Assembly: GCF_050402865.1 (NCBI RefSeq)
Contig: NZ_BAABMF010000013.1
Coordinates: 1-64,000, forward strand
Origin: Clostridium_AF sediminicola
GTDB taxonomy: Bacteria > Bacillota > Clostridia > Clostridiales > Clostridiaceae
Length of the DNA: 64,000 bases
Reading direction: 5' to 3'
Shown piece by piece: positions 34,915 to 43,700 of the stretch; within the stretch, counting starts at the first letter, position 1; the number at the start of each line of letters is the position of its first letter. The notes below the pieces were generated by a model that was not told the origin of the DNA, did not search any database, and was given only the letters and a program-made list of their open reading frames with translations. Made by a program: the position numbers and the translations under genes.

Positions 34915-36111
34915 ATGAATGATACTGGAGCACTTAGAGGAATTAGAATATTAGATTTAACTAGAGTATTGGCAGGCCCTTACTCAACTATGATTATGGC
35001 TGATCTTGGGGCAGAAGTGATTAAGATAGAGATACCGGGAAAAGGTGATGATACTAGACAATTTGGCCCTTTTATTGGGAAGGAAAGCTCTTATTTTATG
35101 AATTTAAATCGTAATAAAAAAGGGTTGACTTTAAACCTGAAGTCTGAAACAGGTAAAAAGATTTTTCTTGAGATGGTTAAAAAATCTGATGTTGTAATAG
35201 AAAACTTCAGACCTGGAACAATGGAAAAACTAGGAATAGGATATGAAAAACTAAAAGAAGTAAATTCGGGCATAGTATACGGATGTATATCTGGGTTTGG
35301 ACATTATGGTAGATATAAGGAGAGAGCAGGTTACGATATAATTGCACAGGCTATGGGTGGTCTTATGAGTACAACAGGATGGCCAGGCGGAGAACCTACA
35401 AGAACAGGTACTGCAATGGGAGATGTTTTAGCTGGATTATCATTAACTATTGGAGTATTGGCAGCAATTAATAGCAAAAGAAACACTGGTAAGGGGCAAA
35501 AAGTTGATATTTCTCTTGTGGATTCAGTGGTTTCAAGTTTAGAAATCATAAACCAAATATATTTAGTTGAAGGAAGAAATCCTGAAAGAATTGGGAATAG
35601 ATATGAATCTGTATATCCGTATGACTCTTTTGAAGCTAAAGATGGTAGTTTAGTTATAGGATGTGGTAATGATAAATTGTGGGGTAAACTTTGTCGTGTT
35701 ATGGAACTTCCTGAACTAATAGAAGATGAAAGATATGATAAAAACCCTAAGAGAGTGAAAAACAACGAAGATGTTAAGTATATAGTTGAAAAATGGACAA
35801 AGTGTCGTAGTATAGATGAAAATGTTGAGTTACTTCTTGAGAATGGAATACCAGCAGCACCAATTAATAATATTGAAAGAGTTGTTAAAGATCCTCATAT
35901 ATCAGTAGATAGAGAAATGTTTGTTGATATTGTTCACCCAATAGTTGGTAAGATGAAAATAACTGGTCAACATATTAAATTGAGTGATACAAAACCTGAA
36001 ATTAAAAAACCCTCACCATTACTAGGTCAGCATAATTATGAAGTGTTGAAAGAGGTATTAGGTTTAAATGATGAAGCAATTTTGGACTTAGAAAAGAATA
36101 AAATCATTTAG
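34915..36111 (+). CDS. Class III (CaiB/BaiF) CoA-transferase
   Basis: Transfers CoA to a carboxylic acid. 398 residues. The family opening GIRILDLTRVLAGPYSTMIM and LGAEVIKIEIPGKGDDTR is clear, and the catalytic Asp is in the MGDVLAG motif near residue 168. KGQKVDISLVDS follows. AGGAGG upstream; 11 bases ahead of the lyase gene. Co-regulation with a TRAP importer and a lyase suggests it activates the imported acid with CoA from succinyl-CoA or acetyl-CoA. Confidence 0.9.
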   Translation: MNDTGALRGIRILDLTRVLAGPYSTMIMADLGAEVIKIEIPGKGDDTRQFGPFIGKESSYFMNLNRNKKGLTLNLKSETGKKIFLEMVKKSDVVIENFRPGTMEKLGIGYEKLKEVNSGIVYGCISGFGHYGRYKERAGYDIIAQAMGGLMSTTGWPGGEPTRTGTAMGDVLAGLSLTIGVLAAINSKRNTGKGQKVDISLVDSVVSSLEIINQIYLVEGRNPERIGNRYESVYPYDSFEAKDGSLVIGCGNDKLWGKLCRVMELPELIEDERYDKNPKRVKNNEDVKYIVEKWTKCRSIDENVELLLENGIPAAPINNIERVVKDPHISVDREMFVDIVHPIVGKMKITGQHIKLSDTKPEIKKPSPLLGQHNYEVLKEVLGLNDEAILDLEKNKII

Positions 36112-36122
36112 GAGGGGATCTA

Positions 36123-37016
36123 ATGAAATTACCTAGTAATGTCAATATTATTGAAGTAGGACCAAGAGATGGGTTTCAGAATATTTCAAAGTTTATACCA
36201 ACGAATATTAAGCTTGAAGTAATTGATGCTATAGTAAATGCTGGATTTAAAAAAATTCAAGTTACATCTTTTGTTCATCCAAAGGCAATACCACAAATGA
36301 AAGATGCTAGAGAAGTTGTAGAAACTGTTACTAAAAAATATAATGATATAATTTTTACTGCGCTTGTACCTAATCTTTTTGGGGCTAAGGCGGCATATGA
36401 GTGCGGGATAAGAGAGATAAGCTATGTTATATCAGCTAGTGAGTCTCATAATAAAGAAAATGTAAGAAGAAGCATAAAGGAATCATTTGAAGAATTGAAT
36501 AAAATTAGGCTTAAATATAAAGATTTGAGGGTTAAAATTGATATAGCTACAGCTTTCGGTTGTCCATTTGAAGGCACTGTACCTGTTGCTAAAATAGTTG
36601 AAATGATAAAAGAAGCTCATGAAATTGGAGTTGACGATATTTTTTTAGCAGATACAATAGGTGTAGCAAATCCAAAACAAGTGGAAGAAATATTAGAACA
36701 TTTGATTGAAAAATTTCCTAATGAAAAATTTGGGCTTCATATGCATGATACACGTGGTATGGGATTAGCTAATATACTTGTTGCATTACAAAAGGGATTT
36801 ACAATTTTTGAATCTTCTACTGGAGGACTAGGCGGATGTCCATTTGCACCAGGAGCAGCAGGTAATATAGCTTCAGAAGACCTTGTTAATATTTTAGGAC
36901 AAATGGGAATAGAGACAGGAGTAGAATTAAATAAATTATATGATGCAATAAATTTAATAAAAAAATATATTAAACCAGATTTAACAAGTCACATGGGCAA
37001 TATTTGCATAAAATAG
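36123..37016 (+). CDS. Hydroxymethylglutaryl-CoA lyase-family enzyme
   Basis: DRE-TIM metallolyase of 297 residues, cleaving a 3-hydroxyacyl-CoA by retro-Claisen reaction. Motifs: EVGPRDGFQN with the catalytic Arg (about residues 11-20), TSFVHPKAIPQM, the metal-binding HMHDTRGMGLAN, and the Cys loop GGLGGCPFAPGAAGN near residue 235. True HMG-CoA lyase gives acetoacetate and acetyl-CoA. Homologues with the HDTRGMG variant may use other substrates, such as citramalyl-CoA-like ones. End of the TRAP/CoA operon. Confidence 0.88.
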   Translation: MKLPSNVNIIEVGPRDGFQNISKFIPTNIKLEVIDAIVNAGFKKIQVTSFVHPKAIPQMKDAREVVETVTKKYNDIIFTALVPNLFGAKAAYECGIREISYVISASESHNKENVRRSIKESFEELNKIRLKYKDLRVKIDIATAFGCPFEGTVPVAKIVEMIKEAHEIGVDDIFLADTIGVANPKQVEEILEHLIEKFPNEKFGLHMHDTRGMGLANILVALQKGFTIFESSTGGLGGCPFAPGAAGNIASEDLVNILGQMGIETGVELNKLYDAINLIKKYIKPDLTSHMGNICIK

Positions 37017-37095
37017 TTAATCAAGAAAAGTTCTTCAGCTAATAAGAATTACAAAATCACCAAAATCTAAGGGGATTTATGTGAATATTGTATAA

Positions 37096-37145
37096 ACTAG
37101 CCATTAATGTAAGAATAAAACTGTATTCTTACATTAATGGCTAGT
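37096..37145. terminator. Perfect 22-bp stem-loop after the lyase gene
   Basis: ACTAGCCATTAATGTAAGAATA, loop AAACTG, then the exact complement. TTTTAAAA follows within a few bases, so it may be a bidirectional terminator between the TRAP operon and the minus-strand kinase remnant; the unusual length also fits a small palindromic insertion. Confidence 0.6.
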
Positions 37146-37158
37146 GTACTTTTAAAAT

Positions 37159-37480
37159 AAGTTACTAAAATTTAAAAGTATATATCTGAAAATTGAATTT
37201 TGATTTTCTCAATTTTATCATTATCACTTTCCAGTTTTTCATATATTTCTTCATGTATTATATTTTCATTGGTAGTTAGTACAGGTAATTCCAATATAAA
37301 TTCGGTACCTTTTCATATGGTACTATTTACACGGATAGTACTGCCGTGCATAGTTACTAATTCTTTTACTAAGGATAATCCTATACCACTACCTTCATTA
37401 TTCCTTGAAATAGACTTATCTACTTGTATAAATCTTTCGAAAATTATATCTAGAGTAGTTATAGTTTTAAATAGGGTATT
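37159..37480 (-). pseudogene. Decayed second copy of the giant kinase gene
   Basis: 37159-37455 is almost identical to 40778-41069, the ATPase C-terminus of the 1781-residue kinase (FTKGKGIGL-equivalent region, minus strand). At the junction after TATCTAG it jumps to a stretch (GTAGTTATAGTTTTAAATAGGGT) that matches 44767-44790, from the AAA-ATPase part of the same gene. So a full paralogue existed here and lost about 3.7 kb internally. Not functional. Confidence 0.85.
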
Positions 37481-37549
37481 TAAAACTATAACTTTCTCAA
37501 GCGATAGAGGATAAAGATAATATTTATATTATCAAAATTAAATAAACAA

Positions 37550-37690
37550 GAGCTGTTTAATGAATAAAAACAATGTAAGATTTTCCAGGAATTATTAAGA
37601 GATTTTTGGGATTATTCATTAACGATTGAAAAAATAATTTTAGAAGATAAGCAAGAAATAAAGAAACTAAAAAATAATCAGAGTAAGTAA
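37550..37690 (+). pseudogene. C-terminal remnant of an unidentified gene
   Basis: A plus-strand frame reads NKQELFNE-stop-KQCKIFQELLRDFWDY and continues LTIEKIILEDKQEIKKL to TAA at 37690, directly before a good terminator. One nonsense codon and no start. Family not recognised. Confidence 0.35.
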
Positions 37691-37710
37691 CGGTGAAATC
37701 GAAAAATGTT

Positions 37711-37744
37711 AAAATACTCTCACCGTTGTGGGAGTATTTTTTTA
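37711..37744 (+). terminator. Rho-independent terminator
   Basis: AAAATACTC / GAGTATTTT stem with TTTTTTT. Its loop contains TCACCGTT, complementary to AACGGTGA at 37689-37696, so an alternative pairing is possible; probably just the end of the upstream remnant. Confidence 0.75.
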
Positions 37745-37805
37745 CGATAATATTGTAAAAATATACAAAATAATGTTAAAAATATATAATAGAACAACTA
37801 TTTAC

Positions 37806-37834
37806 TTGGAAATGTTTGAAAAACATTGTATAAT
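37806..37834 (+). promoter_or_regulatory. Vegetative promoter before cheW
   Basis: TTGGAA (37806-37811) and TATAAT (37829-37834) with a 17-base spacer, about 75 bases before the cheW start. Confidence 0.6.
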
Positions 37835-37909
37835 ATAAAGGCGTATTTTAATTACATTAAAAATACTATTTAATAAATATCGTGTAGATATGACGAAAGG
37901 GGCAAAAAT

Positions 37910-38410
37910 ATGGGAGTAGAAAACATCGAAAAACAGTTAGCAGAAAACCAAGATACACAAAAGGGTAAATTTCTTACTTTTACATTGGGGAAAGAATTTT
38001 ATGGTATTGAAATTATGCATGTTACTGAAATAGTTGGAATTCAACCAGTTACAGAGGTACCAGAACTACCAGAGTATATAAAAGGAATTATAAACTTAAG
38101 GGGTAAAATAATCCCGATTATGGATGTAAGAGTTAAATTTAAAAAAACTTTATTAGAATATAATGAAAGAACTTGTGTTATTGTTATAGATACTGGGGAA
38201 CTATCTATAGGGCTAATAGTTGATAAAGTATCAGAAGTCCTTTCTATTCCGGAAAAGGATATTATTCCTCCACTAAATATCAATAAATCTGGCAAAAAGT
38301 ATATTAAAAGTATTGCAAAAACAGGGAAAAATATTACATTAATTTTAGATTGTGAAAAACTTATAGATGAAGAGGAAGTAGATAGTCTATCGAATTTAGA
38401 AAAATTATAG
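37910..38410 (+). CDS. cheW: Chemotaxis coupling protein CheW
   Basis: 166-residue SH3-like coupling protein linking receptors to CheA. Family segments: FTLGKEFYGIEIMHVTEIVG, PEYIKGIINLRGKIIPIMDV and IGLIVDKVSEVLSI. AAGGGGC precedes the ATG. It is followed by a chemoreceptor gene, so the two likely make a dedicated signalling unit away from the main che operon. Confidence 0.93.
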   Translation: MGVENIEKQLAENQDTQKGKFLTFTLGKEFYGIEIMHVTEIVGIQPVTEVPELPEYIKGIINLRGKIIPIMDVRVKFKKTLLEYNERTCVIVIDTGELSIGLIVDKVSEVLSIPEKDIIPPLNINKSGKKYIKSIAKTGKNITLILDCEKLIDEEEVDSLSNLEKL

Positions 38411-38542
38411 AAGCTACAAATTTCATTATTTATTATATGGTTATTCTACTAAAAGTAATTTAGTTGTACTTTAACCACAATATAAAAAGATAAAAATAAA
38501 ATTAAAACGTAGAGCATATTGAAATCAATTGGGGGGACAAAA

Positions 38543-40606
38543 ATGTTTAAATTTTTTCAAAAGAAGATTGCTAGAAAATTAAGTGCGATGATTGCGATAG
38601 CTATATTAACGATATTTATTATATCTGGGTTCTTAACATATAGTAGCGTACGATCACAGTTATTGGAAACGGTGGAACGTGAAATATCTTTGACATCAGA
38701 AATGGTGGTTAAAAGTATATCGGATATATTTGAAGAAAATAAAGTTATAACAAATCAAATGGCAGCAAATAACGAATTAACAAGTTATATAAAAGAGGTT
38801 AGTAATAGAGAGGAAATAACAACAAATCCTTTATTTGAATCTGTAATAAAAACTCTTTCTGCTATAAAGGCATCAAATGAATTATTATCGCTTTCATGGG
38901 TTGGAAACTACAAAGCAAGCTTTTTTGTTGGTGACAATGCAAAAGTATCCGGCAAAGATGTGGATGTAAAGGTAAGACCTTGGTATAATGTAGCAAACTC
39001 TACTAATGGGGTGGGATTTACTGAACCTTATATGGGACTATCAACAGGAAAAGTTACGGTTACAGGGGTACGAGCTATACGTGATAATGATGAAATAGTT
39101 GGTGTAGTGAGCTCTTCTATGGCGTTAGATAGCATACCACCTATTATGGAAAAATATAAAATAGGAGAAAAGGGAAAAAATATTTTGGTATCAGCTACGG
39201 GAACATATATTTACACAGAAGATTCTTCAAAAGTAATGAATGAAAAAGCTACTGATGATAATGTTTTAAAAGAATATGTCACTGCGGCTCTTAATGGAGA
39301 GCGTGATATAAAAAAAATAACTTATGATGGAGTAAAGTATTATTTAGCATATGAACCGATAAATATTAATGGATGGGCAGTTTTATCCCTTGTAAATGAA
39401 GATGAAATGATGATTCCTTTAAATCGCACAATACTTAAATTAATAATTTTATTTATAATTGCTTGTTTAGTATTAATTGCTTTGAATTATTTTATTATTT
39501 CTAAGAATATGAAAGAAATAGAGTTAGCAACAGAATATAGTAAGACTATGGCTAGTGGGGATTTTACAATAAGCATTCCAAAAGTATTTCTAAATAGACA
39601 AGATGAAGTTGGTGATTTAGCAAACTCATTTGAATCTTTGGCAAATAATATGAATGAAGTACTCTCGAATATTAATGAAGCTTCGGAACAAGTTGCTTCA
39701 GGTTCTAGACAAGTATCTGATTCAAGTATAGCTTTATCACAAGGAGCTACTGAACAAGCAAGCTCAATAGAACAATTAACAGCGGCTATTGAACAAATTG
39801 CTTCACAAACAAGACATAACGCGGAAAATGCTAATGAAGCAAAAGGAATTACTGAGGAAGCTAAAGTGAATGCTGCAGAAGGTAATCTAGAAATGCAGAA
39901 AATGTTAGAAGCAATGGGAGAAATAAATGATTCTTCAAAAAATATTTCTAAAATCATTAAGGTTATTGATGAGATTGCTTTCCAAACTAATATATTAGCT
40001 TTAAATGCAGCTGTTGAAGCTGCAAGAGCTGGAGAACATGGTAAAGGTTTTGCCGTAGTAGCAGAGGAAGTAAGAAATCTTGCAGCACGTTCAGCAAATG
40101 CAGCAAAAGAAACAACAGCATTAATAGAAGGCTCTATTGATAAAGTTCAAGATGGTACTAAAATTGCTAACAATACAGCAGAAGCTCTTTATAAAATAGT
40201 TGAAGGTGTTTCAAAAGCTACAAATTTAGTAGGGGATATTGCAGTGGCTTCAAATGAACAAGCTATTGGGGTTGATCAAGTAAATCAAGGGGTTAATCAA
40301 ATAGCAAGTGTGGTACAAACTACTTCGGCAACATCTGAAGAAACGGCTTCTGCAAGTGAAGAACTTTCAAGTCAAGCTGAAATGCTTAAAGAACAAATTA
40401 GCGCGTTTAAACTTAAAAAAAATAATCAATCATCGGATTTTGAAAAAAATCAAGAATTGGAGGATTTGAATCCTGATGTTTTGAAAATGATTGAAAGTAT
40501 GAGGCAAAAGAATAATAGTATTTCTAAGGAATTTGATAACAAAAATGAAGCTTTAACACAACCTGTAAAAATTGAATTAAGTGATAAAGAATTTGATAAA
40601 TATTAA
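38543..40606 (+). CDS. Methyl-accepting chemotaxis protein with Cache sensor
   Basis: Transmembrane chemoreceptor of 687 residues. First membrane helix about residues 10-30, extracytoplasmic double-Cache domain about 35-290 (VRPWYNVANSTNGVGFTEPY, VLVSATGTYIYTE), second helix about 295-318, HAMP, then the signalling coiled coil with the invariant hairpin tip IDEIAFQTNILALNAAVEAA and EHGKGFAVVAEEVRNLA. GGGGGG six bases before ATG 38543 fixes the start. The Cache type commonly binds small organic acids or amino acids. Confidence 0.93.
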   Translation: MFKFFQKKIARKLSAMIAIAILTIFIISGFLTYSSVRSQLLETVEREISLTSEMVVKSISDIFEENKVITNQMAANNELTSYIKEVSNREEITTNPLFESVIKTLSAIKASNELLSLSWVGNYKASFFVGDNAKVSGKDVDVKVRPWYNVANSTNGVGFTEPYMGLSTGKVTVTGVRAIRDNDEIVGVVSSSMALDSIPPIMEKYKIGEKGKNILVSATGTYIYTEDSSKVMNEKATDDNVLKEYVTAALNGERDIKKITYDGVKYYLAYEPININGWAVLSLVNEDEMMIPLNRTILKLIILFIIACLVLIALNYFIISKNMKEIELATEYSKTMASGDFTISIPKVFLNRQDEVGDLANSFESLANNMNEVLSNINEASEQVASGSRQVSDSSIALSQGATEQASSIEQLTAAIEQIASQTRHNAENANEAKGITEEAKVNAAEGNLEMQKMLEAMGEINDSSKNISKIIKVIDEIAFQTNILALNAAVEAARAGEHGKGFAVVAEEVRNLAARSANAAKETTALIEGSIDKVQDGTKIANNTAEALYKIVEGVSKATNLVGDIAVASNEQAIGVDQVNQGVNQIASVVQTTSATSEETASASEELSSQAEMLKEQISAFKLKKNNQSSDFEKNQELEDLNPDVLKMIESMRQKNNSISKEFDNKNEALTQPVKIELSDKEFDKY

Positions 40607-40628
40607 GAGGATATATATAATATATTTT

Positions 40629-40697
40629 ATGATAATTAATTGGATTAATGAAGTAAAAGGGAGTAGATTTACTATCTTCTTCATTGATAGAGTTTGA
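40629..40697 (+). pseudogene. C-terminal scrap of a YitT-family gene
   Basis: MIINWINEVKGSRFT is 13 of 15 identical to the end of the YitT protein at 46594-47457 (MIINRINEVKGRGFT), and the DNA matches as well. Only about 23 codons remain, ending TGA at 40697. A YitT paralogue was evidently lost here, leaving its tail and terminator. Confidence 0.7.
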
Positions 40698-40746
40698 GAA
40701 TAGGATTTAAAAAACAGCTAATAGATATTTTAGCTGTTTTTTAGTA
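40681..40746 (+). repeat. Repeated terminator segment, copy 2
   Basis: Near-identical to 29322-29388; hairpin AAAACAGCTAATA/TATTTTAGCTGTTTT with T-tract at 40709-40742. Here it follows the YitT tail, which hints that the segment was copied from the 3' end of a YitT-like gene. Confidence 0.8.
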
Positions 40747-40784
40747 CCAGAAAAGATACAATAGAATTTTTAAATTACTAAAAT

Positions 40785-43700
40785 TTAAAAGTATATATCT
40801 GAAAATTCAATTTTGATTTTCTCAATTTTATCATTATCACTTTCCAGTTTTTCATATATCTCTTCATGTAGTATATTTTCATTGGTAGTTAGTACAGGTA
40901 ATTCCAATATAAATTCGGTACCTTTTCCTATGGTACTATTCACACTGATAGTACCGCTGTGCATAGTTACTAATTCTTTTACTAAGGACAAACCTATACC
41001 ACTACCCTCATTATTTCTTGAAATAGACTTATCTACTTGTATAAATCTTTCGAAAATTATATCTAGCTTTTCTTTAGGAATGCCTATACCTGTGTCTTTA
41101 ACAGAAATCATAATTGATTTTTCTTTATTATATATGTTTACATAAATATGTCCACCTTTATCAGTAAACTTTATTGCATTGGATAAAAGATTTAATATCA
41201 CTCTCTCAATTTTATAGACATCACAAGCAATAGTTCTTTCTTCCACATCTGTATCAAATAGAATAATGATTCCTTTAGATTGAGCATAATTCACTACAGA
41301 CATAACTATATTTTCAACAACGCTAACTATTTCTTCATTTTTAAAACTAATCTTAAGGTACCCAGAATCTATTTTTGTTATATCAATAATATTATTAATA
41401 AGTCTAGTTGACCTAAAACAATTTTGCTTAATCATCTGCAAATATTTATTAATATCATTTTTCTTAGAATGGTTATCATTCGTTATAATTTCACACATTT
41501 GAAGAGCACTATATATTACATTTAAAGGTGTTTTTAGCTCATGGGATATGTTAGCAAAGAATTCTGTTTTTAATTTATCATACTCTTTTACAATCCGCAG
41601 CTTTTCCTCTTTCTCAGATAAAGCTCTTTCCGCATTTTTCCTTTCATCAATTTGACTTTTTAATTCTTCTCCAGTGTCATTTAATTCTATAGTTCTTTCT
41701 TTTACCTTTTCTTCTAAATTTGAGTATAATCTTGCATTTTCCAGTGATATAGCAATTTGGGTTGAAATCATTTTTATTATTTCTATTTGTTTTGATGTAA
41801 AGGCGCCAGAAAATATTCTGTTTTCTAAATATATAATTCCTACTAAATTATTTTTTCTATTTAGCGGAAGGCAAAGTGCTGATTTGGGTTTATTTTGTTG
41901 AATGTATGAGTCTTCGCTAAAGGCTAAGTGCCCTGATGGATAATCTAACAAAATTAATTCTTGATGTTCAATGGTATAATCAACAACACTCCAAGGCAAA
42001 ATTATTTCTTCAATACAGTTAATAAATTGTATAACATTATTATTCTGTATATCATTAGAGGTTTCAGCAATACAACCTGTTTCAACTACTAATTCTCCAT
42101 TTTGATATTCCAAGAAAACTGCCTTAGTAGATCCTGAATTTACCATAACAATTTGCATCATCTTTTTAATTAGTGAATTAATCTCTATTTCTTTAGACAA
42201 AGCTTGTGCTGCCAATAAAATAGAATGTAGATCAATACTTGATTCATTAGTTTTTTCCACAGTTTGAAATTTTAATTCATCCTTTTTCTTTAAAAGATAT
42301 TGTTCTTTTATTTGTTCTACTTTAGTAAAGGCGCCCCATTTTTCATAATACTCAATAGCTTTATTTAGATACATTTCTCCATTAAAAGTATTATCCATTT
42401 CTAAATGATAAAGTCCTAAAAGCTCCATAGCAAAAGCTGCATCTTGTATAAAATCATTTTTTATGGCATTTTCAATTGCACTATTGTATAATTCTAATGC
42501 AGCTGATTTATTTCCTGTGATACGATTGAATTCAGCTTTCAGAATAAGATATTTATGAGTATAATTCCTTTCTGACCTCTGTACCCACAATTCAACCTTT
42601 TTGAAGTGTTCTTTAACAATTTCTCTTATTTTTTTCTCATTTATTTTATCAACAGTGCCTATGATTCTAAGGTTGCATAAAGTAACGTAGTAATGATAGT
42701 CAAATACAAAAATTTGTCCTTCAGTATAAGCTTTATGCTTTTCAACCAATCTAACTATCTTATTTATTTCCTTATATTTGTGAAATAAACAGCATAGCAT
42801 TACTTTTTGAGAAGCCCAAATAAAAACCGCTGCACTATCTTCAAGCTTTTTTAATGTATTGAGCATTTTGTTTTCATCAAATACATTTCCACATAAAACA
42901 TAAGGCTTGTTAGATTCACATAAATTCAATATTACCTGCAAAGTTATGGATAATCGATTTTTTACAGTTTTCTGCTTGTAGGAGTCTACAATATCATACA
43001 TTTTAAATAATTCATTTTTTAATTCTGTAAGTTCACATCCAGCATGAAAGGCCATATTACCATACTGTAGTAATCCCTGGCAGCTATCTTCTATATCTCC
43101 GATTTTTAATCCTTCTTCATATAATTCTAAACATGATTTTAAAATGGATCTAAATGGTTGTTTAAGATGTTCTAAAGAAATAATAAAAGCAAATTTTGAT
43201 CTAACCTCCTGATTCATAAATTTACCTCTTATATTTATAGCAGTCTCACCAAGCTTGTACAAACCTTCCCAATCTGCATATATTCTTTGAGATATACCCG
43301 CATAAGTTACCCATGCAATGCTTGCCTCTGAGACAGTTCCATACTTTAAGGATAGTTGCACCATTTTAACTAGTATTTGTGCATGCAATGTTGGAGAAAT
43401 CATATATGCAGAGGATATAACGTAAGATAACATCTTAACAGCTAGCAAAGGACTACAATTTACCATTTTAGGAAGTGCAGCTAATTTTTCTGCTGGATTA
43501 ATTCCAAGTTCATACTTAATATTTGCTAAAGCAAAAAGAGTCTCTCTTCTAGTGTTATTTATATCAACTTTTTCTCCGAGCAATTCAACGTACTCTAATG
43601 CAATGTCTATTGCTTCTCTAAGATGGCTGCTAGCCATTTCAATCTCAGCTCGTGTTCTAAATGCATTAAATTTCTCCTCTACAGTTTCTGCAACTTCTAA

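Noticed and set aside
37200..37514. 104-codon plus-strand open frame
   Set aside because: It is the antisense of the kinase ATPase remnant; the same frame appears opposite the intact kinase gene.
37689..37744. Transcription attenuator before cheW
   Set aside because: The alternative pairing AACGGTGA/TCACCGTT exists, but a separate promoter lies downstream of the terminator, so it more likely just ends the upstream remnant.
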